Program-made: the position numbers and the translations under genes | Shown: one piece after another, positions 25,601-34,600 of the stretch | Layout of the letters: each line of letters begins with the position of its first letter | Numbering within the stretch: the first letter of the stretch is position 1 | From: Aurelia coerulea | Taxonomy: Eukaryota; Cnidaria; Scyphozoa; Semaeostomeae; Ulmaridae | Assembly: GCA_039566865.1 (NCBI GenBank) | Contig: CM076961.1 | Location: forward strand, 7,153,501-7,217,500 | Direction: 5' to 3' | DNA length: 64,000 nt | Notes under the pieces: model-generated | Told to the model about the DNA's origin: nothing | The model's database searches: none | What the model saw: the letters and a program-made list of their open reading frames with translations, nothing else

Positions 25601-28600
25601 CTAATCAACATTTTAAATCCTTCCAAATCTGTAGGTCCTAATAGTATACCTATACCATTACTTAAAATTATTGGATAACTCTGTTTCCCCATTTCTTGCT
25701 CTGCTTGTGAATCAGTCTTTCCAGTCTGGTATTTGAGTTTGAGTTGAGTTTGAGTTGACAGAAGCTGTAAGAAATACACTTGACAATAAAAGACTTGGTT
25801 GTGGTATTTTCATTGATTTACAGAAAGCTTTTGATACAGTTAATCATATAATTTTGCTATCAAAATTGGAACATTATGGTGTTCGTGGATGTGCCCTTGA
25901 GTGGTTTAGATCATATCTATCTGATAGAAAACAATATGTTTCTGTTAATGGAAGTAATTCCAATTTACTCTCTATTACTTGCGGTGTACCACAAGGTTTT
26001 GTACCCATTACTTTTCCTCATCTACATCAATGATCTACCAAATGCTTCTAAGAAACTAAATTTTTATCTCTTTGCTGATGATACTAACATCTACTATGAA
26101 TCCAAAGATTGGTCTACTTTAAACAAAATTGTCAACAAAGAGCTGAGATTAGTAAAGAAATGGCTTGATGCTAATAAACTATCATTAAACATTGATAAGA
26201 CAAACTATATCATCTTTCATTCTTCATCTGTCAAAGTTCCTTCTGATTCTGATATCAAAATAGGCAAGAAACATATTAAAAGAGTTAAGTTTGTTAAGTT
26301 TTTATGTCTTCTCCTGGATGAGCATCTCAGTTGGAAATGCCATCTCAGTGAACTCTCAAAAAAATTAGCTAGAACATGTGGAATGTTTTTCAGAATTAGG
26401 AACTTACTTCCATTAGATGTTTTAATTTGCTTGTACAATGCTTTGTTTCTGTCCTTCTTACAATATGGTCTTATTGTTTGGGGTCAAACATATACATCAT
26501 ACATTGATCCAATTTTCAAATTACAGAAAAAAGCAGTCAGAGCTATCTCATTTCAGCCTCGCATGTCTCCCTCTCTTCCAATCTTCAATGATTTTAAGCT
26601 CCTGAAACTTTCTGAGATTTTTGAACTCCGACGCTTAATTTTTGTTTTTGGTTCTGTTAATAAAACTTCACCCAGTTGCTTTCATGACTTTTTCTTATTC
26701 AGTTCATCTGTTCATCAGTATTCCACAAGACAGGCCAGTCAAGGTGATTTATATACCGGGTGCGCCAAAATAAACTATGCACTTTTGGCAGGCCACGATA
26801 AATCGTACGCTGGACCGATTTTGAAGATATATCACTTAATCTTTAGCAGAAAGCCTGAATTAGATTTTATGATTTTTTGCAAATTTTTCCGTTTTCAATC
26901 TTTAGAGCTACAGGCGAGTTTCTTAAAATTTTCGTTTTCAAAAACACTGAAAACGATCAAAAAACATTGATCAAATTCTAAAGACTCATCATGAATGGAC
27001 AAAGAGAAAATGTTTTCAGCGTGATTTGGGGATTTGGAAATTGATCATTGTAAACTTCTGCACGAGTGTTATTTCCAATATTGGCTTGTTGCGAAATTCT
27101 GTAGTAGTTGCAATAAAGTGCCGCCCCAAAAGCCGTCACAAAATCAAAAATGTAACAAAACTGCATCTTGCTGGCCCCATGACTCGTCCTCGCTTGTCTT
27201 TTAACCCCCTTGATACAGGAACACAGCCTGCAGCAAAGCATACATTCAATGACATTACAAAAGAAAAGACATTTCTTTATATTCTTGAAAATATTATTAC
27301 ATTTCTCACAAGATAGTACAAACTCTCGTACAGCAGCTTACAATTAGTCGATTTCTAAATCCCAAATCACCACGAAAAAGTTTTCTCTTTGTCCATTCAT
27401 GTCGATTCTTTGGAAAGCTTGATCGACGTTTTTTGATCATTTTCAGCGTTTTCGAAAACAAAAATTTTAAGAAACTCGCTTGTAGCTCTAAAAACTGAAA
27501 ACAGAAAAATTTGCAAATAATCCTAGAATCTAATTCAGGCCTTCTGCTAAAGATTAAGCCATAAATCTTCAAAGTCGGTCTTGTGTACGATTTATCGTAG
27601 CCTGCCAAAAGTTCATAGTTTATTTTGGCGCACCCGGTATGTCTCGAAAAAACAGTCTTCAATATGGTCTAAAGTCGATTCGATATCTTGGTGCTAAACT
27701 TTGGAATACATTACCCATGGAACTCAGAAATTCTCCATCAAAACTATCCTTCAAAACTAAACTGACAATTCATTTATTGAACAAAGTCAACCGATGATTC
27801 CATTTTGATACTGGCAGAATTTCTATTAATCTATATTAAAAAAGAGAAAATGCACAATTATGTAAACTCATCTAAATTTACCTAGTAATAATTATGGATA
27901 AGAGGGCTCTCTCCTCGATTAGTTTACCTATTGAGAGAGCTCCTCCTTTAAGTAATTCCCTGCATACAATTTATTTAGCTCCTCTTTGTATTTGTATATT
28001 GTATTAATTTTCTGTATCATTGTATTAATTTTCTGTAATATTATCTGTTATCCGTGTAGTTTAGTTATGTATTCGTATATAGTTAGGGGATTATAAATTG
28101 TATGTAGTTAATTTAAATTATATGAAACTGAAACTGAAACTGACTTTCACGTACAATTTTGAGACAGAAAGGACAAAGATTTATCTGTGCGCTTCGCATT
28201 GCTGCGGTGAAGCTCGTGGAAGCTAATTGGCGTTCAAAATGAGTAACTCCTGGTTCAAAGTGAAAGGTTTGTAAATTGTTGGTTTGAGGACACATTCTTC
28301 TGGATACTAGAGGCTTTGTTCGTGACTAACATCACTGAAAACTTGAATTTTGTGTAAGAGCAAGTTTTTTCCTGGAGATAAGGATATGTTGAAGGACGGT
28401 TTATGTTTGAATCATTCGGCGCTTGTATGATGTACCTGATTTTTTAACGTGCCTGCGTTGATTTTAGTAATCCCCATTCTCTGTCTTCATATGTTACAGA
28501 GAGGACGTACCTTGTAAACTTACCTTGTTGATTGGATTTTTGTTTAAATTCATAAAATTTACCATGTGGAATAGAAATCCAGTATGTTGTAGAAACTTTA

Positions 28601-31600
28601 TGCCTCAATATCCAGTTTTCTAGCTTTCTTTCTCAATTTTAATCCACTATGAATCGAATAGTTCTCCATTCTCAGTCAATATGGTCTTTAGATGCAATTG
28701 AAAAGAAATTAATTTTCACAAAAGAAAGGCAATGGTATTGTCAAAATTTGATGAGTTTTCAACAGCTTGAAATCAAATTAGTCCATAACCTTGTAAATTT
28801 GTCTTAGTCAAGTCTCGGTAATTTTTGAAACAGCGGCAAATCAATGTTAGTATCCTTTTAAACAGTTGTACAGCTTTCGTAGATCTGATAGTTTCTACCG
28901 GGGGGTTAGAAAGCAATGCCCTTTGAAAGGTCATTTCTTCATGGATCCCAAGGCAATAATATTTTGAAATATATCGTTTAATTGTGGGCATATTAAAATC
29001 AGTTTTAAAATTTACCGGACTGAAATCGGCCGCTCCGTTCTGAAGCTAGGAGAGATTTTCTCGACAGAGACACTTCAAGTAACATTCAAAACAGGTAAAA
29101 AATCAGGAACACATTTTCCTAATATTTCTGCCTTACATCAATAATTTCGACACGTTTTAACACTTCTTATCCTCTTGGGAGGATGAAATCCTCTGGAAGA
29201 ATGTTCTTATGTGCTTATGGATAACATTTTATCCTCCCAAAGGGTTAACACGTGCTAAAGCATGTTAAAGTCATTGCTGCAATGCAGAAAATTTTGTCGT
29301 GATATGTTAGGCCTGTTTTTAAGGATTCTGGAAAGGTCTTTCCTAAGAAAACCCCGCATTATCTCAGAATGAAATGACCGATTTCGGTCAGGTAAATTCA
29401 AAAATTGAGCGATACATTTGCCAATGTTATTGTCTTGATACCCAGGGAGCATTTGCCTTTCAACCAGGGATTTTTTAATCACTCGGTGTGCATTTTAAGC
29501 CACTTACAGTGCTTAAAACTCTTAAAATTACAGTGTTCAATGAATTACATCTTTGCCGACTTTTTGTCGCAATGTTTTTTGGTGGCAACCACATCTCATC
29601 ATTAACAAATTCCTTACCTTATTTTCGGATATTCATCTTCTTTTTCGCGGCCACAAATCCTATGAGATTTGTTTGCCATTGACGTTTTGTTAAGCTAGTT
29701 TGAGATTCATCTACGTCAATTGGCTGGCACTAGAGAGCTTATAACTTTTGAATAACTAATTGTTTTTGCGAAAATGTAATATTCCTGCCTTATACATGAT
29801 AGTTATTCTTTCATTTCGTTGTGGTTGGTAGCTTATGGCTGGGAATTTCATGAGAAATCCCAAGTTTTTCTTTTCAAAGACATTTTTTGACACTCTTGTA
29901 GCGATAATACGGTTGATGTCACCTATAAACTGTTGCTCAAAAGACGATTTTTGGCTAGGTAAAACCACAGAAGAGAAGACTGGCCCTCAGCGTTATGACC
30001 TCTTACACGCCTCAAGCCATTCTATAAAATTTATCACATTGACATACTTTTCGCAATTTTCTTTAAGTAAATTCCCAGGACTCCAAGCAATTTCATAAAC
30101 ACACTGCTAAATTCAAATATAGAGTTCGTGATGCTATTGCATAATAACCCTGACGCACTAGGTTAATTTTTTGCAGTCAGTTTTTCCTCATTATTTTGTA
30201 TACCATTTACAAAATTGCAATATCGAATGGGGATGGGTCAATGGTTGCACGCTCGTCTACCAATTTGAAGGGTGCACGTTCGAGTCCCAGGCCTGTCAAA
30301 CATGCCACATAGAGCGAGGAGAGTTCTTAACTTTCTGTAATTCGAGGCTAGAAGAATAACGGGGTGTGGTCATTTCGAGAGGAAGGTCACTTCGACACTG
30401 CTCGATATGTTTAGCTTATCAATGGCCCAAAACTTAGTGCCTTCGGATGCTGAGTAGAAATACCAGGTGTCCCAAAAAGAAGTATTCCTGTTTGAAAGAT
30501 CACCAAACTTTGATTACATGGCCGATTTTCAAAGGATTGCTGCCAGATCTATTCCTTTTTTGTATACGAAGCTTCCTGTTCGGTCACAGAATGTCAAAAA
30601 GAAATGCAAACTATCATTGCAGACTTGAAGGATAATAATAATTCCTCATGTCATGTCTCTTACGCACGCAATATTTATAGTTGGGTCGAAATCTACGGTC
30701 CCGTGACAACTTTTAGGAGACCTTGTTTTGAAAGTTTCTTTTGGTATTTTAAAGTATGCTCTACAAAATGGGCCTGGGTACATTTTGATTTTCGATGGGC
30801 GTTGGCCGGAAATGACGTCATAAGATTGGCACCTAGAAAATCCTTTTTACGGTCATAACTCGGGACAGATTAGTCGAATTCATCCAAGTAATGCACCATT
30901 CGACTCCTTGTGAGACAAGCTTTCGATTGATGTACACTAAATCCTATTTTGATGATATCAGAAATTTGTGTTATGACATCACTGAGCGTTGATGACGTCA
31001 CAAAAAAGATACAAAGCATGCAGTTCTGACATCACTGAGATCGAAAACATTTCAAATTTGATTATTGTTTTGCAATACTTCTGTCTTTTAATACAAACTT
31101 ATCAACTTTCCATGTCAAAAATTGGAATTAACATATCATGTGCTGAAGTCACTGCCTTAACAGAAATAACTACGTATCATTATAACAAATGTTTTTGAAC
31201 TGTCTGAAATATAAAGTGGGATGCTGATGTGAAGAAACATGCAGTTCTAGACATCCTGTCAAGTAGTCAATCCATGATTAGTTATCAAAAACATCAATTG
31301 CACCATCTGGTCCCGAGTTGCTGTCTGAAAGCATCTCATATCAGACTCTGGTTCGGATTCATAGTCAATGTTTTTAACATCTTCTTGTTCGTTGAAACCA
31401 TTAACTCGTAGAGTTATCCCATCTTCGGGAATTGCTCGCAGCTTGCACTGTAGACAGAACTGCTTCTAACACAAAAGAATGGTGCCTTCTCTGGTTTCTG
31501 GTTGGTTGAAATAGTAGTACATAAAGTTGCGACCAGGGTCGAAGCCACCGGGGGAGGAGCGCCCCCTGCAGACTATTTGTCGGAATTTTACTCTTTGGTC

Positions 31601-34600
31601 GGATTTTTTATGATTTACAGGTCTACTTTTGGAAGATTTTGAAGGAGAAATGATGCAAAGAACATGATTTTTTAAACGTTAAAAGATCAAGTCTAGCAGG
31701 AATTATTGAATTTGTGGCATGCATTTGATAAATCTTTATTAATTGTGTGAGCTGCAAGATTGGATTGCGAGGTAATGCTTGGCTCAGTCATATCACGCAT
31801 GAATGCAACGTATGTTCGTAAAACTGTTGTTGTTGCTGTTGTAATTAATGATTTTCTGTCGGAAAACTTTTGTTCTTTGCCCCTTATGCCGTCATGGCAG
31901 GTATCGGGTCTTGTCGTGGCACCGAAACTGATGACCTTGAAAGAGAAGCGCGTGGCCGAGTGGTTAAGGCGAGTGACTCGTAAACCAAAGGTCAGAACGG
32001 CCGAGGTTCGAATCCCGCGCTGGACAGTTTGGTCGCTGTCCGTAACTCTAGCCTGGGTCGACCAGAGCCATGTGGGGGAAATCTGGTAGCTGCGGCGGGT
32101 TGATGGTAAAACATCCGTGGCCCCTGCTGGAAATAAGTCTCTCTCAGACTTTCGCAGGCTAGCCACGTTGAATATGATTACCTACCTACCTACCTACCTA
32201 TGAACGAATGAAATGGGAAATGAAAGGTGTGATCCTTTTGACAAGCAACACAAGCACCTTCAATCACTTGAATCTGGATTACTTGCATCCCCAAGTCTTG
32301 TTGAAGAGATCTCAAGTGCATACAAAGAAGGTGAAAAGCGGGTCCAGTCATTTTTAAGGAAGATTTTTCTCATCAAAGAGGCCAATATCAGACAATAAAG
32401 AAAACGATTGTTACAATTTCTTCACACAAGAGAAACCAATAAAGCACAGCCAGTGCAAACCAAGTGAATGCCAGTGTCCCAGAGGAGCACTCAATACATG
32501 CGCATACGGGGTCAGTTTGAGAAATTTTCAGGAAACCCAAAAATATCAGTTTAGTCTCATTGCAACCAAAAAATATCAGCTCCTTTTTTTAATTTTATTT
32601 CTTTACACGAACATAAGATATCCCGACACAATGCAAGTTAGAAAGTCGGAATTGCCTCTAAAGAACCCAAAAATTTTATCTTCACAATATTTGATGCCAA
32701 AAACTATCATGGCCATAATTTCAGTTTATTTGGACCCAAAAATACATCAATTTTGGCAATATTATTTTGCATAATGCTGTGCGTTATTTAAATGCTAGAC
32801 ATCCAATTCAAGTGATTGTTTCAGATGTTTGCTTCTTTCTGGAACGGATCCAGAGTTTTGAATCTGGTGTGTGATATTCACAACGACAGCTTCTACACTG
32901 CCAAGCACAACTAAAGCAACTTCTTTAGCGTGTTTTAAATTCATGAAGGCTTTTTGTACAGTTGTTTAGTATCTGTAATGTTAGCTTTCAATAGCAAGAA
33001 ATACCCATTTTGATGGATTTCATTTGTAACATACTTTTGTGTCGGTTTTCGAGATATTTTCGCAAATGTCCGATTACCACCGCCGTCCGATTACCACCGC
33101 CGACACCCTGAGGCTTTTCTTTCATGCCTCTAAAGTGCTCCTGCAATGCCGAAGCCCGATCATAATCGACAGTGAAGATATGGACCTTGGTGCAATTGCT
33201 GCGCAAGCTGCTCATGAGCTTCCTGGCCAAATGATCTTTTATGTATCGGAAAGGCTATCTGTTTGATTGGCCAAGCGTGTTCTTGCTTTCACAGGTGCAG
33301 ATGCAATCAACGGTTTATTTGGTCATGGACTAGTCTTTACGTTGGAGAAAGCGAAAAAACCCCCAGAGTTTGCAGTTTGATTTCTGATCTTGGATAACAA
33401 ACTGAACTATGTCCAGAGGTTGTGCAAAAGTTACCGAATTTGACCACCAAATGTGATTATCGTGATGTATCAAGCCAATCCTTGCAGACGTGACACAACT
33501 AAGATTCTTAGAATGACTTTCAATGAAGTGGTAGAGTACAGAGAGGCTTCTTCCTAACGAAGATTCATTGGCACAGCATCACCGAGGAGCCAATTACCAA
33601 TGTAACATTTGGAGACGTTTTCATGAAGCAACTCCAACTCCAACTCCTTGACCGCATGGATGGAAGTTCAGTTCAGTAGGGCTGTAATAACCAATAGACC
33701 TTTTATAGCTGTTTTAAAAAAATCAGAATCGATCGATATTTTACTACATCTTGTAGAATTTTCGAATGTGCACAATAATAATTGAAGCTCTATCGCCACT
33801 CGATCGAACCTCGCGTATAAAAATGTATAAGAATAACGCTCGATACAGGCTCTTTTGTAGAATAGCTAAAGGTCTATTCTGTCAACACTCCCAGCTGTAA
33901 GCAATTCCCGATTATGTGATAGTTCCTCGGGTGAATCGTTTCAACGAATAAGATGCTAAGAACATTGACTATGAATCCGAACCAGAGTCTGATATGAGAT
34001 GCTTTCAGACAGCAACTCGGGACCAGATGGTGCAATTGATGTTTTTGATAACTAATCATGGATTGACTACTTGACAGGATGTCTAGAACTGCATGTTTCT
34101 TCACATCAGCATCCCACTTTATATTTCAGACAGTTCAAAAACATTTGTTATAATGATACGTAGTTATTTCTGTTAAGGCAGTGACTTCAGCACATGATAT
34201 GTTAATTCCAATTTTTGACATGGAAAGTTGATAAGTTTGTATTAAAAGACAGAAGTATTGCAAAACAATAATCAAATTTGAAATGTTTTCGATCTCAGTG
34301 ATGTCAGAATTGCATGCTTTGTATCTTTTTTGTGACGTCATCAACGCTCAGTGATGTCATAACACAAATTTCTGATATCATCAAAATAGCATTTAGTGTA
34401 CATCAATCGAAAGCTTGTCTCACAAGGAGTCGAATGGTGCATTACTTGGATGAATTCGACTAATCTGTCCCGAGTTATGACCGTAAAAAGGATTTTCTAG
34501 GTGCCAATCTTATGACGTCATTTCCGGCCAACGCCCATCGAAAATCAAAATGTACCCAGGCCCATTTTGTAGAGCATACTTTAAAATACCAAAAGAAACT

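Larger units (their letters stand above)
22300..28142 (+). mobile_element. LINE-B: PHD-finger LINE, old, split by two insertions
   Basis: The + strand parts are about 22300-22925, 24425-26755 and 27638-28142. In order they hold an N-terminal PHD finger, APE-type endonuclease pieces, an RT and a C-terminal block, then a 3' UTR ending in GAAACT repeats (28118-28140). Several stops and frameshifts are seen, and a deletion removes the region around RT motif 1. The layout fits the CR1/L2 (Jockey-superfamily) LINEs. It is interrupted by an antisense LINE (22926-24424) and a TA-MITE (26756-27637). Confidence 0.88.

Noticed and set aside
31948..32022. Functional tRNA-Ser gene
   Set aside because: It has A and B boxes, but the acceptor stem does not close and a SINE body with a CCTA tail follows.
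30989..34344. Duplicate host genes encoded in the two long arms
   Set aside because: The matching small frames in 30989-31411 and 33874-34344 are just the two arms of the inverted repeat; no domain is seen.
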